DNA of 64,000 bases, taken from NCBI RefSeq assembly GCF_900142625.1, contig NZ_FRBN01000018.1:1-64000 (forward strand), in the 5' to 3' direction. Positions within the stretch are counted from its first letter, which is position 1. Every line of letters starts with the position of its first letter. The translations under genes and the position numbers were made by a program. Below the pieces are notes generated by a model. It worked only from the letters and a program-made list of their open reading frames with translations, was not told the DNA's origin and made no database searches. The stretch comes from Roseovarius marisflavi (GTDB taxonomy: Bacteria; Pseudomonadota; Alphaproteobacteria; Rhodobacterales; Rhodobacteraceae). Below are positions 25,354 through 34,702 of this stretch, one piece after another.

Positions 25354-26745
25354 ATGTCAGATAAAATTCTGATTGTCGATGATCTGGCCACCAACAGGAT
25401 TGTCCTAAAGGTCAAACTGTCGGCGCCCCATTACGAGGTGGTCCAGGCCAGTTCGGCAACTGAGGCGTTGGCAATGGCCGCCAGCACCCGGCCCGACCTG
25501 ATTCTGGCCAGTGCCCATCTGTCGGGCATGGCCGCCGCAGACTTCGTGATCGCTCTGCGCAAGATCAAAGACCTGACCACCACGCCGATCATCCTGTTGC
25601 AGACCCATTCCTGTGTGCATGAACGCCATGCGGTTCTGCGCGCGGGGGCCGATGACATTCTGACAAAACCGGTGCAAGAGCCGCTTTTGCTGGCGCGGCT
25701 GCGCAACCTTTTGCGCCAGCATCACAACAATCACGACCTGACCATGCAATCGGGCGCGCCCCATGTGCTTGGCTTTGCCGAGGCGCGGCGCGAATTTCAA
25801 AGACCGGGCCGTATCGCCATCGTTGCGCGCTCCAAGCCGGAGGCGCTCGCGCTTCAGGGGATGATGACCCAGGATTCGCCCCATCAGTTCAGCGCTTACG
25901 GGACCGAACAGGCCATGCCGATTGCCCCGGATCAGCAAATCCCGGATGTCTATCTTTTGCGGATCGGGCTTGCCGATGCCGAAGAGGGCTTGCGCCTTCT
26001 GGCCGAGCTCAAGGCCGCGCAGCGTACCCATTGCTGTCCGGTGATCGCGCTTTTGGATGGCGACACAAGCCCGCTTGCCGTCACCCTGCTGGATATGGGG
26101 GCGAATGACGTGATCATCGGTCTGGCGGACCGCGATGAACTTGCGCTTCGGATGGACAATCAGCTTTGCCACAAACGCTGGAGCAAGCAAATGCGCACAC
26201 AGCTTTTGCTGGGCCTTCAGGCGGCTGTGGTCGATCCGCTGACCGGCGCCTATAACCGGCGCTATGCCCTGCCATTTCTGAACCGCCTGATTGAGGAAAC
26301 GCGCCAGACCGAGGGCAGCTTTGCCGTCATGGTGGCCGACCTCGATTTCTTCAAACAGGTCAATGACCGCTATGGTCATGCCGCCGGCGACAGTGTTCTT
26401 TGCGCCGTGACCAATCAGCTTCGCGCGCATCTGCGCGAGGGCGACATGCTGGCGCGGATCGGCGGCGAGGAGTTTCTGATCGTGACCCCCGGCAGCAACC
26501 GCTTTCGCGCCCAGCAGACCGCCGACCGGCTCTGTCACGTGATCCGCCAGACACCAATCACCGTGCCGGGCCAGAGCGAGCCCCTGCACGTGACCATCAG
26601 CATCGGCGTGACAATGGCAACGCCCAGCGCTGCCTATGTCGCCCCGACCGTTGATCTTCTGCTTGATGAGGCCGATCGCGCGCTTTACCTGGCCAAGGCG
26701 CAGGGGCGCAACAAGGTAACCTTTTGCGCCCGCTCGGCGGCCTGA
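25354..26745 (+). CDS. pleD: PleD-like diguanylate cyclase with degenerate receiver domains
   Basis: A 463-residue protein with the REC-REC-GGDEF layout of Caulobacter PleD, which makes cyclic di-GMP at the cell pole on phosphorylation. REC1 keeps Asp9/Asp10 and the Lys of LTKP, but the residue aligned with the phospho-acceptor Asp53 is Ser53 (LILASAHLSG). REC2 (about 155-290) also lacks an acceptor Asp. The cyclase site GGEEF (370-374) and the inhibitory RxxD (REGD, 361-364) are intact. It should therefore be active without phosphorylation, or be controlled another way. The ATG at 25354 begins the receiver domain directly. Confidence 0.9.
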   Translation: MSDKILIVDDLATNRIVLKVKLSAPHYEVVQASSATEALAMAASTRPDLILASAHLSGMAAADFVIALRKIKDLTTTPIILLQTHSCVHERHAVLRAGADDILTKPVQEPLLLARLRNLLRQHHNNHDLTMQSGAPHVLGFAEARREFQRPGRIAIVARSKPEALALQGMMTQDSPHQFSAYGTEQAMPIAPDQQIPDVYLLRIGLADAEEGLRLLAELKAAQRTHCCPVIALLDGDTSPLAVTLLDMGANDVIIGLADRDELALRMDNQLCHKRWSKQMRTQLLLGLQAAVVDPLTGAYNRRYALPFLNRLIEETRQTEGSFAVMVADLDFFKQVNDRYGHAAGDSVLCAVTNQLRAHLREGDMLARIGGEEFLIVTPGSNRFRAQQTADRLCHVIRQTPITVPGQSEPLHVTISIGVTMATPSAAYVAPTVDLLLDEADRALYLAKAQGRNKVTFCARSAA

Positions 26746-26754
26746 GGCGGGCAA

Positions 26755-27681
26755 TCAACCGGTTTTTTCCTGACGAAAGGCGCGCGGCGACTGGCCCCAT
26801 ACCTCGATGAAGGCGCGGGTAAAGGCGCTGCGGCTGGTAAAGCCCACCATCTGTGCGATGCGTTTCACCGGCTCGCGGCGCTCGGTCAAAAGCTGCGCGG
26901 CGCGCGCAAGGCGAAGGGCGCGCAAAAACCCCATCGGCGCACGGCCGTAAGACATCTGAAACCGCTCGGCAAAGCGGGATCTGCTCATGCCCGCGACCTC
27001 GGCAAGCCCTTCCAGAGAATGCGCGGCGCCCGGATCATCCAGCATCGCGCGCAGGCTGCGCCACAGGCCCGGATCGGCCAGCGCGCCAAGCCAGAGAACC
27101 GCCGGGTCACCCGCATCCAGACGCTGGCGCAGCATCTCGATCACGCATTGCAACAACAGCACCCGGATCATCGCCCGCCGCCCGGTGCGCGGCTGCGTCA
27201 CCTCGCCGACAAGGGCGTTGATCGCCTGCGCCGCCCCCGGCGCATCGCCAAGGTCAAGCGTCAGCGGCACACGCATCAGATCGACAAGCCCGTGGGTGTC
27301 GCGCAGGCCAAGCCGAACCGTCGAGCAGAGCACCACCATATTTCCACCGCCCTCGCCGCGCGCGACATGCTGTTCAAGATCAAGACCCGCAGGCTGGCAG
27401 ACCGGCAATCCGACCTGACCACCGCCATGGTTGCGCAGCGAATGATGCAGACTTGAAGGCACAAGCACCAACCGCCCCGGCACCAGATCAATCGGCGGCA
27501 AGGATTGAAAGCTTAGCCGCCCCTGCCCGCCCAGCACATAATGCAAGGTCGCCCCCGGCGCACGCCCAAGGCCAAGCGTACAGGCCCCTTCAAGCGCGCA
27601 GATGGCAAAGGGATCGGCCTCGATGTCCAACTCGGTCAGGACACGGTCATGCGGGTCAGGGTTTGGATGGGTCATATGCAT
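26755..27681 (-). CDS. AraC-family transcriptional regulator
   Basis: A 308-residue regulator. The N-terminal two thirds are a cupin-type sensing domain (AraC_binding_6-like; GATLHYVLGGQGRLSF and LVPGRLVLVPSSLHHSL). The C-terminal 100 residues are the double HTH (LEGLAEVAGMSRSRFAERF; VKRIAQMVGFTSRSAFTRAF). It is divergent from the exported cysteine hydrolase across 131 bases and probably controls that gene. The ATG at 27675 is an alternative start. Confidence 0.88.
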   Translation of the reverse strand: MHMTHPNPDPHDRVLTELDIEADPFAICALEGACTLGLGRAPGATLHYVLGGQGRLSFQSLPPIDLVPGRLVLVPSSLHHSLRNHGGGQVGLPVCQPAGLDLEQHVARGEGGGNMVVLCSTVRLGLRDTHGLVDLMRVPLTLDLGDAPGAAQAINALVGEVTQPRTGRRAMIRVLLLQCVIEMLRQRLDAGDPAVLWLGALADPGLWRSLRAMLDDPGAAHSLEGLAEVAGMSRSRFAERFQMSYGRAPMGFLRALRLARAAQLLTERREPVKRIAQMVGFTSRSAFTRAFIEVWGQSPRAFRQEKTG

Positions 27682-27812
27682 GGGAATATTTTGTCATGCC
27701 TTGGCAGGACTGGCACCAAAACTAATCGTGAAGCCACGTATTCAGGACGAAAAGGCACATCGGACCTGCCAGCTTAAGGCATGCGAAACCACGATTCAAA
27801 AAGGATGCCAAA

Positions 27813-28637
27813 ATGTGCAATTGCAACGACCACGATCATGGACATGACCCAAGGTTCACCCGCCGCCAGGCCCTGACCGGCACCGCAGCGCTTGGTGCGG
27901 CCACCGCCGCCACCCTCGCCGCAGGCACCGCCGAGGCACAGGCCACAGACCCCTATGCGCCCCCCGCCGAACCGGCCCTGCCGCCAAGTGACATGGTGCT
28001 TGATCTGTCGCGCACGGCGCTTGTGGTCACCGACCCGCAGGTCGATTTCCTGTCGCCCGACGGGGTCACCTGGGGCGTGGTCGGCGAAAGCGTGACGCGC
28101 AACAAAACGGTTGAAAACATCGGCCGCCTGTTTCGCGCGGCCAAGGCCAAGGGCCTAACCGTGGCGATCTCGCCGCATTACTATTACCCCACTGATCACG
28201 GCTGGAAATTCGAAGGCGCGCTTGAAAAGCTGATGCACAAGATCGGCATGTTTGATCGTGCGGGGCCGCTGTCGCTCGACGGGTTCGAGGGATCTGGCGC
28301 CGACTATATGCCTGAATATAAAGAGTATATTCATGACGGCAAAACCATCATCTGTTCGCCGCACAAGGTGTATGGCCCCGAAACCAATGAGATGGTCCTG
28401 CAACTGCGCAAGCGCGGCATTGATCAGGTGATCCTTGCGGGCATGTCGGCCAATCTGTGCACCGAAAGCCATATGCGCGAGTTGCTTGAGCAGGGGTTCG
28501 AGGTGGCCGTGGTCTCAGATGGGACCGCCGCCGCGATGTTGCCCGAGGGCGACGGATATCTCGCCGCCCTGATCAACTTTCGCTACATGGCCAACGCCGT
28601 CTGGAGCACGGACGAGGTTGTCGAAAATCTGGGCTAA
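27813..28637 (+). CDS. Tat-exported isochorismatase-like cysteine hydrolase
   Basis: A 274-residue cysteine hydrolase. The N terminus is unusual: a Cys/His/Asp-rich start (MCNCNDHDHGHD), then a twin-arginine signal (RFTRRQALTG, Arg17-18) and a hydrophobic stretch ending near EAQA at about 44. The catalytic triad is visible: Asp in VVTDPQVDF (about 74-78), Lys185 in SPHKVYG and Cys216 in SANLCTESH. Family members hydrolyse amides, carbamates or isochorismate. Export to the periplasm is atypical for the family. A strong terminator follows. Divergent from an AraC regulator. Confidence 0.85.
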   Translation: MCNCNDHDHGHDPRFTRRQALTGTAALGAATAATLAAGTAEAQATDPYAPPAEPALPPSDMVLDLSRTALVVTDPQVDFLSPDGVTWGVVGESVTRNKTVENIGRLFRAAKAKGLTVAISPHYYYPTDHGWKFEGALEKLMHKIGMFDRAGPLSLDGFEGSGADYMPEYKEYIHDGKTIICSPHKVYGPETNEMVLQLRKRGIDQVILAGMSANLCTESHMRELLEQGFEVAVVSDGTAAAMLPEGDGYLAALINFRYMANAVWSTDEVVENLG

Positions 28638-28688
28638 CCTCTGCCCGGCCCGGCGCGCCCGTCTTCGGGGATGAGGGCGGCGCGCGCC

Positions 28689-28722
28689 TTGCCTGCACCT
28701 TCACCGGTGCAGGCATTTTCAT
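28689..28722 (+). terminator. Rho-independent terminator
   Basis: A 10-base perfect stem TGCCTGCACC / GGTGCAGGCA with a six-base loop is followed by TTTTCATTT. It ends the cysteine hydrolase transcript and separates it from mtnP. Confidence 0.85.
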
Positions 28723-28777
28723 TTGACCCAAACAGTCGTAACAGTTTGTCAAACACTCCATTTTGCAGGGATTTCAC

Positions 28778-29650
28778 ATGACTGACACGATGATCGGCGT
28801 AATCGGCGGCTCTGGCCTATACGAGATTGACGGGCTCGCGGATGCCACCTGGCAGGCCATTGAAACCCCGTGGGGGGCGCCTTCGGACCAAATCCTGACC
28901 GGCACGCTTGAGGGTGTCAAAATGGCGTTTTTGCCGCGCCATGGACGCGGTCATGTGCACTCGCCGACCACCGTGCCCTATCGTGCCAATATCGACGCGC
29001 TCAAGCGGCTTGGCGTCACCGATGTGATCAGCGTGTCGGCCTCTGGCTCGTTTCGCGAAGACATGGCGCCGGGCGATTTCGTCATCGTGGATCAGTTCAT
29101 CGACCGCACCGTCGCGCGGGAAAGCTCATTCTTTGGCACCGGCTGCGTCGCCCATGTCAGCGTTGCGCATCCGACCTGTCCGCGCCTTGGTGCGGCCTGC
29201 GAAGAGGCGGCGCGCGCGGCAGGTGTCACCGTGCACACGGGCGGCACCTATCTGGCGATGGAAGGCCCGCAGTTTTCCACGCTGGCGGAATCGAAAATGT
29301 ACCGCGAGGTCTGGGGCTGCGACGTGATCGGCATGACCAATATGCCCGAGGCGAAACTCGCCCGCGAGGCCGAGCTTTGCTATGCAAGCGTCGCGATGAT
29401 CACCGATTACGATAGCTGGCACCCCGATCACGGCGAGGTCGATGTGACCGCCATCATCGCCACGCTTATGGGCAATGCCGACAAGGGCCGCGATATGGTG
29501 CGCCGCCTGCCGTCGCTTTTGGGCGCGGATCGCGCGCCCTGTCCGCATGGCTGTGACCGGGCGCTTGAATTCGCCATTCTCACCGCCCCCGAGGCCCGCG
29601 ATGCGGCCCTCATGGCCAAGCTTGATGCGGTTGCGGGCCGTGTTCTGTAA
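28778..29650 (+). CDS. mtnP: S-methyl-5'-thioadenosine phosphorylase
   Basis: A 290-residue nucleoside phosphorylase. GVIGGSGLYEI near the N terminus is the phosphate-binding start, RHGRGHVHSPTTVPYRANI the MTAP signature, and GGTYLAMEGPQFSTLAES with MTNMPEAKLAREAE the purine and ribose site. It converts methylthioadenosine (a polyamine and homoserine-lactone by-product) plus phosphate to adenine and methylthioribose-1-phosphate. The adenine can feed Apt, encoded 1.2 kb downstream on the same strand. The ATG at 28778 is preferred over an in-frame start five codons upstream because it begins the family N terminus. Confidence 0.93.
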   Translation: MTDTMIGVIGGSGLYEIDGLADATWQAIETPWGAPSDQILTGTLEGVKMAFLPRHGRGHVHSPTTVPYRANIDALKRLGVTDVISVSASGSFREDMAPGDFVIVDQFIDRTVARESSFFGTGCVAHVSVAHPTCPRLGAACEEAARAAGVTVHTGGTYLAMEGPQFSTLAESKMYREVWGCDVIGMTNMPEAKLAREAELCYASVAMITDYDSWHPDHGEVDVTAIIATLMGNADKGRDMVRRLPSLLGADRAPCPHGCDRALEFAILTAPEARDAALMAKLDAVAGRVL

Positions 29651-29668
29651 AAAAAAGGGGAGTCTATC

Positions 29669-30295
29669 ATGTCGCTTGATCTCTGGCTGACCTTCGTTGC
29701 CGCCTCGACCGCGCTTTTGCTCATTCCCGGCCCAACTGTTCTGTTGGTTCTAAGCTATGCCCTGTCACAGGGCCGACGGGTCGCGCTTGCCTCGGCCACG
29801 GGCGTGGCCCTGGGCGATCTGATCGCGATGACCGCCTCGCTTTTGGGGCTTGGCGCGTTGGTGCTGGCCTCGGCGACGCTTTTTACGCTGCTCAAATGGA
29901 TTGGCGCGGCCTATCTGATCTGGATGGGGCTCAAGTTGCTGCGCACGCCGCGCATCGACGGGCTTGAGGCTGTAGCCACGCCCGACAGCACCCCGCGCAA
30001 GGTTCTGGCCCATGCCGCCGCCGTGACCGCGCTCAACCCCAAATCCATCGGGTTTTTCATCGCCTTCGTCCCGCAGTTCGTCACTCTTGATGCCCCGCTT
30101 GCCCCGCAATTCGCGATCCTGATCGCCACCTTCGTCGCGCTTGCCGCGCTCAATGCGCTTGCCTATGCCCTCTTGGCCGATCGCCTGCGCGCCACGATCA
30201 AGTGGCCCTCGGTGATCACATGGCTCACACGCTCGGGCGGCATGGCCTTGATCGGGATGGGGGTCATGACCGCAACCCTGCGCCGCGCCGGCTGA
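29669..30295 (+). CDS. LysE/RhtB-family amino-acid exporter
   Basis: A 208-residue inner-membrane protein with about six helices. LLLIPGPTVLLVLSYALSQG near the N terminus is the conserved family motif, and AAVTALNPKSIGFFIAFVPQF the second. Such proteins export amino acids or related metabolites. AAGGGGAG lies before the ATG, 18 bases after mtnP, so the two are probably cotranscribed. Substrate unknown; homoserine lactone or threonine-type compounds are known for the family. Confidence 0.88.
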   Translation: MSLDLWLTFVAASTALLLIPGPTVLLVLSYALSQGRRVALASATGVALGDLIAMTASLLGLGALVLASATLFTLLKWIGAAYLIWMGLKLLRTPRIDGLEAVATPDSTPRKVLAHAAAVTALNPKSIGFFIAFVPQFVTLDAPLAPQFAILIATFVALAALNALAYALLADRLRATIKWPSVITWLTRSGGMALIGMGVMTATLRRAG

Positions 30296-30387
30296 CATCA
30301 CCAAATCCGGTCACATCTTCGCGCGCGTAAGGCAATACAGGCCGCCAGGGCTATACCGGGTGGGGCAATGCATGCTCTGATAGCCCC

Positions 30388-30768
30388 ATGAGCAATATTT
30401 TGCATCGCCTGAGTGACCCGAACCAGCGCCACAAGATGGGCCGCCGCTTTGAGGCCTTCACCGACGAGGTGTTTCAGGTCATTCGCTGGATTCTGCTGGT
30501 CGGCCTGGCCAGTTATCTGGCGCAAACCTATGATCCGCTGATTTTCGACGTGACCTATTGGTGCCTCGCGGCACTTCTCTTTGCCTATCTGGCCTCGCGC
30601 TTTCTGTTGCGCCCTGAAATTCCGTTTTTCGCCAATCCCACCACCCGCGTACAACGGCGTTTGCAAACGCTGCTGAATTTCATGGTCTGCGTGGTGATCT
30701 TCGCCCTTGTGCTTTGGGGCGTCAGCGCCCTCACGGAAGGTATCGCAGATTACCGTCGCGCGCTCTGA
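30388..30768 (+). CDS. Small membrane protein, function unknown
   Basis: A 126-residue protein with a soluble basic N terminus (1-30), then three likely membrane helices ([49 protein letters not shown]). No motif recognised. It stands between lysE and apt on the same strand. No obvious terminator separates it from either neighbour. Confidence 0.7.
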   Translation: MSNILHRLSDPNQRHKMGRRFEAFTDEVFQVIRWILLVGLASYLAQTYDPLIFDVTYWCLAALLFAYLASRFLLRPEIPFFANPTTRVQRRLQTLLNFMVCVVIFALVLWGVSALTEGIADYRRAL

Positions 30769-30836
30769 GGCCTTGCGCTTGCGCCCGCCTTGCGCCTAAA
30801 CCCCGTCGCGACGCCACAATTCCGAAAGCCCCGCCA

Positions 30837-31376
30837 ATGCCCAACACCAAAACCGTCAAGGATTACATTCGCACGATCAGGGATTTCCCCCACGAGGGGA
30901 TCATGTTTCGCGATGTGACCACGCTTTTTGCCGATGCGCGCGGGTTCCGGATCGCCATTGACCAGATGCTGCAACCCTATGTCGGACAGCGGATCGACAA
31001 GGTCGTCGGCCTCGAGGCGCGCGGCTTTATCCTTGGCGGGGCCATCGCCCATCAGCTTTCCGTCGGCTTTGTTCCGATCCGAAAAAAGGGCAAGCTGCCC
31101 GCTGCGGTGATTTCCGAGGAGTACACGCTCGAATATGGCGAGGCGACCGTCGAGATTCACGATGACGCCATTCAGCCGGGCGAGAAGATCCTCGTGGTTG
31201 ACGATCTTCTGGCCACCGGCGGCACCGCAGCGGCGGGCATTCGCCTGATCGAGAGGCTGGGCGGCGAAATCCTGAGCTGTGCCTTCATCATCGACCTGCC
31301 TGATCTTGGCGGGCGCGCCCGGCTGGAAACCATGGGCATGGATGTTCACGCACTCTGCGCGTTCGACGGGTTTTAG
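30837..31376 (+). CDS. apt: Adenine phosphoribosyltransferase
   Basis: A 179-residue cytosolic enzyme converting adenine and PRPP to AMP. Family markers are the N-terminal [36 protein letters not shown], the flexible-loop [13 protein letters not shown] and the PRPP loop [12 protein letters not shown] near residue 120. The frame extends upstream, but the ATG at 30837 gives the standard length. With mtnP it forms a short adenine-salvage cluster. Followed by AAATACTC element copy 3. Confidence 0.95.
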   Translation: MPNTKTVKDYIRTIRDFPHEGIMFRDVTTLFADARGFRIAIDQMLQPYVGQRIDKVVGLEARGFILGGAIAHQLSVGFVPIRKKGKLPAAVISEEYTLEYGEATVEIHDDAIQPGEKILVVDDLLATGGTAAAGIRLIERLGGEILSCAFIIDLPDLGGRARLETMGMDVHALCAFDGF

Positions 31377-31380
31377 GCGT

Positions 31381-31405
31381 CTTTCATTGTTCCAGAAAAA
31401 TACTC
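31381..31405 (+). repeat. Intergenic AAATACTC element, copy 3
   Basis: CTTTCATTGTTCC followed by agaaAAATACTC, five bases after the apt stop codon and before the convergent coiled-coil gene. Same orientation as the other copies. Confidence 0.75.
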
Positions 31406-31417
31406 GAAATCCGGTGC

Positions 31418-31753
31418 TTATCCCGCCGCGCGGCCGCTGACCTTTTCAAGATGCGCCCGCATCTGTTCGGCCTCATAGCGCGCCTCGCGCAACCCGTCCA
31501 TCGTGGCGGCAAGCTCGGCTTCGGTCTGGCTGAGCTGATTGGTCAGCTCGGCCTCGCGCTGTTGCAGATAGGTGATCGCCTGATCGCGGGTTTCCTCGGC
31601 CTCGTGAAGCTCCTGCGCCATACGCTCCAGCTCGCCCACATCAGAGCCCGCCACGCGGATGAAACGGTGGATCAGCCAATTCGCGAACCAGCCCATGCAA
31701 AACGCCACGAACAAGACGATGGCGGTGGCAATGATAAACTCAGTTCTGTTCAT
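31418..31753 (-). CDS. Membrane-anchored coiled-coil protein, function unknown
   Basis: A 111-residue protein: one N-terminal membrane helix (IIATAIVLFVAFCMGWFANWL, about 6-26), then a continuous Glu/Ala/Leu/Gln-rich coiled coil from about 40 to 105. It lies 13 bases after the OmpA/BON protein gene on the same strand and is presumably cotranscribed, so an envelope-structure role is plausible. Not recognised as a named family. Confidence 0.75.
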   Translation of the reverse strand: MNRTEFIIATAIVLFVAFCMGWFANWLIHRFIRVAGSDVGELERMAQELHEAEETRDQAITYLQQREAELTNQLSQTEAELAATMDGLREARYEAEQMRAHLEKVSGRAAG

Positions 31754-31766
31754 CGGTCGTGTCTTC

Positions 31767-33650
31767 CTAGTCCTGCACTTCGCTTCCTTCTTCCACCGGT
31801 TCTTCTAGGCTTTCAAGGCCTGTTTGCTCTTCCGGCACCGGCTCGGGGCGGATCAGGCGGAATTCGATCCGCCGGTTGGTCTCGCGCCCGTCCTCGGTGG
31901 CATTATCGGCAATCGGTTTGCTTTCGCCGTACCCCTTGGCGTCGATCGAGGATGTCAGAACCCGGCGCAGGCGCAATTCGTTCAGGACGGCGCGCGCGCG
32001 TTGCTCACTGAGCTGTTCGTTCATCTCTTCGCGGCCCTGGCTGTCGGTATGGCCGCCGATTTCCATGCGAATTTCGCCACAGCGCTTCAGGATCTCCGCG
32101 ATATCATCCATGATCGCCGCGCCCGCGCTGTCGATCGTGGCCGAGCCCGGCTCGAAGTTGATCTTGCGGCCGGTTTGCACCTCGGCAATTTCGGCCTCGC
32201 ATTCGTCGGCCGTGGGCAGGCCCGCCACCGGATCAAGCGCCGCCTTATAAGTCACGTCGATCGAAAACTGTTCTGAACCGCCAAGTTTTTCCGACAGGAA
32301 TTGCGAAATCTGCGCGCTTGCGGTCTTGCGCCCGGTATTGCCCTGCACCGCAAGGGTATCCGGCGTCACCGTCACCGCCCCGTTCGACAGGTAAGAAAGG
32401 GCTTCAAGCGCCGTCAGAGCCCGCAACGGCCAGCTCTTCGGCAGGCCCTCGGCCACCCGCGCGGTGACATGCACCGCATCGGATGAAAACCGCGCCTTGG
32501 CAAAGCTGTCCACGGTGTCGCGTGTGGCCTCGCTGTTCACCCGCCCGCGGATCAGAACCTGCCCCTCGGGCGACAGCGTGGCGATGAATTCAGGCACCAC
32601 CGGCGCGTCGGCATTCGGCGGCGGCGGCAGTGTCGCCTGCAAGGCAAAGACCTCGGGCAAATCGGCCTCAAGCTGGCCGACCACATCGTCAAACTCTCCC
32701 TGCGGCGTGCCTTGTGGCGCCCAGAGCGCGATATCGGCATCCGAGAAGGTCACGCTGCCGCCCTCAAGCTTGCCAACAGCGGCAATCGCCAATTCGGCCG
32801 CATGCGCCCATTGTGGCGAGGGCACGCCCATGCCGATCACGCAATCGGCCTTGGTCTGAAGACCGGCCTGCCCTGCAGCGCGCAAAATCTGCTCGCGCGC
32901 CTCTTCGGTATCGGCCGAGCAGGCATCAAACCGCGCGCGCCCGTCTTCGATCAAAAAGCGCAGGGTGAACGGCGTGATCACCGGACGCGGCGCCGAGATA
33001 GCGAGCGCAAGGCGCACACCATCCGGCGCGCCACGCGCCAGATCGGTTTCGACCCGGCGTTGTGCCTCGGGGCTGTCGACCATGGCGGTGATTTCAACCC
33101 GCTCGGCGCTGACCGAAATCTTGGTGCGCAGCAGCTTGCCAAGCGAGCGCACCGCATAGTCAAGCGCATCGGGCCATGTCTCGGGATAGGGATAATCCGC
33201 CACATCCAGCAGATCGGCCACCGGGGCCCCATCCGTGGCCTTGGCAATACCGGCCAAAAGCTCGTTGCGGTCCGTGGCGCTTGGCACCAGCCCGATCAGG
33301 GAAATGCCCCGGTCGTTGCGCAATATCTCGATCGAGAACCGCGGCGGCGCGATATCGGCGGCATCCTGAACCAGCATCTGGTCAATCACCCGCGCGGCAT
33401 CAACAATCGTGCCCGCCACCGACAGCGCCTTGAAGCGCGCGGCTTCGGTCGGGGCCGTGCCCGCCAGAAACACCTGAAGCCCGTCGGTATCGACCTCGGC
33501 CCAGACCATGTCTTGCAGATCGAGCGTATCACGCACCGCGCGGCGCGATCCGTCTTCGATGGCGCTGACCGCGAATCCGGCGGCAACCACACATAAAACG
33601 GCCGCTCCGAAAAACGCTGCGGCAATCGTGAAAACTGAGGATAAACGCAT
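31767..33650 (-). CDS. OmpA-family protein with BON-like repeats
   Basis: A 627-residue envelope protein. An N-terminal signal or anchor segment (MRLSSVFTIAAAFFGAAVL..., 1-30) is followed by several BON-like alpha/beta repeats (for example VWAEVDTDGLQVFLAGTAPT and FSIEILRNDRGISLIG), then a C-terminal OmpA peptidoglycan-binding domain from about 500 to 610 (INFEPGSATID; IGGHTDSQGREEMNEQLSEQ). The acidic tail (PVEEGSEVQD) follows it. Such proteins bind peptidoglycan and often membranes. It is between ubiA (63 bases upstream) and the coiled-coil gene. The ATG at 33650 was chosen because the signal begins there. Confidence 0.85.
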   Translation of the reverse strand: MRLSSVFTIAAAFFGAAVLCVVAAGFAVSAIEDGSRRAVRDTLDLQDMVWAEVDTDGLQVFLAGTAPTEAARFKALSVAGTIVDAARVIDQMLVQDAADIAPPRFSIEILRNDRGISLIGLVPSATDRNELLAGIAKATDGAPVADLLDVADYPYPETWPDALDYAVRSLGKLLRTKISVSAERVEITAMVDSPEAQRRVETDLARGAPDGVRLALAISAPRPVITPFTLRFLIEDGRARFDACSADTEEAREQILRAAGQAGLQTKADCVIGMGVPSPQWAHAAELAIAAVGKLEGGSVTFSDADIALWAPQGTPQGEFDDVVGQLEADLPEVFALQATLPPPPNADAPVVPEFIATLSPEGQVLIRGRVNSEATRDTVDSFAKARFSSDAVHVTARVAEGLPKSWPLRALTALEALSYLSNGAVTVTPDTLAVQGNTGRKTASAQISQFLSEKLGGSEQFSIDVTYKAALDPVAGLPTADECEAEIAEVQTGRKINFEPGSATIDSAGAAIMDDIAEILKRCGEIRMEIGGHTDSQGREEMNEQLSEQRARAVLNELRLRRVLTSSIDAKGYGESKPIADNATEDGRETNRRIEFRLIRPEPVPEEQTGLESLEEPVEEGSEVQD

Positions 33651-33713
33651 GAGGTTCTGGCCGGTCCTTGTTCCCTGGGCTTTGTCTTTAGGCCGCTGCC
33701 CGCACAAGATCAA

Positions 33714-34691
33714 TCACAGCAGCAGGGCGACGGCGAAAAACGGCACAGGCAAAAGCCCCGCATCCCGGTTCGAGCGGAACAACATCAAAAGCCGCGATGT
33801 GTCATCAAGCTTGAGCTGGCGCATCTGCCATTGCATGTGCCAGCCCATCGCCCAGGGCCCGCAGAGCGCCACCAAAAGCGCGAGTGGTCGCCCATCTGGC
33901 ACCGCCAAGATGACCGCAACCGCCATGATCGACACCGAGATAACGAGAAACCACCGCAACCAGCGCGGCGAATTTTCCCCAAACAGCCGCGCCGTCGATT
34001 TCACCCCGATCAAGGCATCATCCTCGGCGTCCTGATGGGCATAGATCGTGTCATAAAACAACGTCCAGGCGATCCCGGCGAGGTACAGCAACACCGCCGG
34101 CGCTTCTAGCCGACCGGTGTGTGCGGTCCAGGCCAGCAACGCGCCCCAGTTGAACGCCAGCCCCAGAAACACCTGCGGCCACCAGGTAAACCGCTTGGCA
34201 AAGGGATAGACCGCAACCGGCAAAAGCGACAAAACGCCAAGCGCAATGGCGGCCAGATTAAAGGTCAAAAGGATGCCAAACGCCACCAGCGCCTGCGCGG
34301 CGAGCCATACCAAAGCGCCCCTGACGCTGACCTGACCCGACGGGATAGGCCGCGATGCGGTGCGCGCCACCGAGCCGTCGATATGGCGGTCGGTGATGTC
34401 GTTCCACGTGCAACCCGCCCCGCGCATCAGGAAGGCCCCAATCGCGCAGCCCGCAAAAATCCAGAGATCATGCCAGCCCGCGCGCCCGTCGCTCAGCATC
34501 GCAAGCATCAGCCCCCACCAGCACGGCAACAGCAAAAGCCAGGTCCCGATTGGCCGGTCCGCCCGCGCCAGGCGGAGATAGGGGCGCGTCGCGGCGGGGG
34601 CAAGACGGTCCACCCAATTGCCGCGATAGGCATCGGCCACCTGTCCGGCATTCTCGCCCACGGCCTCTGGCGTCTGGTTGTTTCCGGTCAT
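33714..34691 (-). CDS. ubiA: 4-hydroxybenzoate polyprenyltransferase
   Basis: A 325-residue inner-membrane prenyltransferase of ubiquinone biosynthesis with about eight to nine helices. It joins a polyprenyl diphosphate to 4-hydroxybenzoate. The first Asp-rich motif NDITDRHID is at about 97-105, and the second is in DTIYAHQDAEDD, both Mg-diphosphate binding. An N-terminal hydrophilic extension of about 35 residues precedes the first helix. Divergent from rsmE with only 11 bases between start codons, so their promoters must overlap. Confidence 0.93.
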   Translation of the reverse strand: MTGNNQTPEAVGENAGQVADAYRGNWVDRLAPAATRPYLRLARADRPIGTWLLLLPCWWGLMLAMLSDGRAGWHDLWIFAGCAIGAFLMRGAGCTWNDITDRHIDGSVARTASRPIPSGQVSVRGALVWLAAQALVAFGILLTFNLAAIALGVLSLLPVAVYPFAKRFTWWPQVFLGLAFNWGALLAWTAHTGRLEAPAVLLYLAGIAWTLFYDTIYAHQDAEDDALIGVKSTARLFGENSPRWLRWFLVISVSIMAVAVILAVPDGRPLALLVALCGPWAMGWHMQWQMRQLKLDDTSRLLMLFRSNRDAGLLPVPFFAVALLL

Positions 34692-34702
34692 ATGTTGGCC
34701 TC

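Noticed and set aside
27682..27812. Inverted repeat TGCCTTGGCA-GGAC-TGGCAC between the AraC gene and the cysteine hydrolase gene
   Set aside because: Arms are short and imperfect; AraC sites are usually direct repeats, so I did not list it as an operator.
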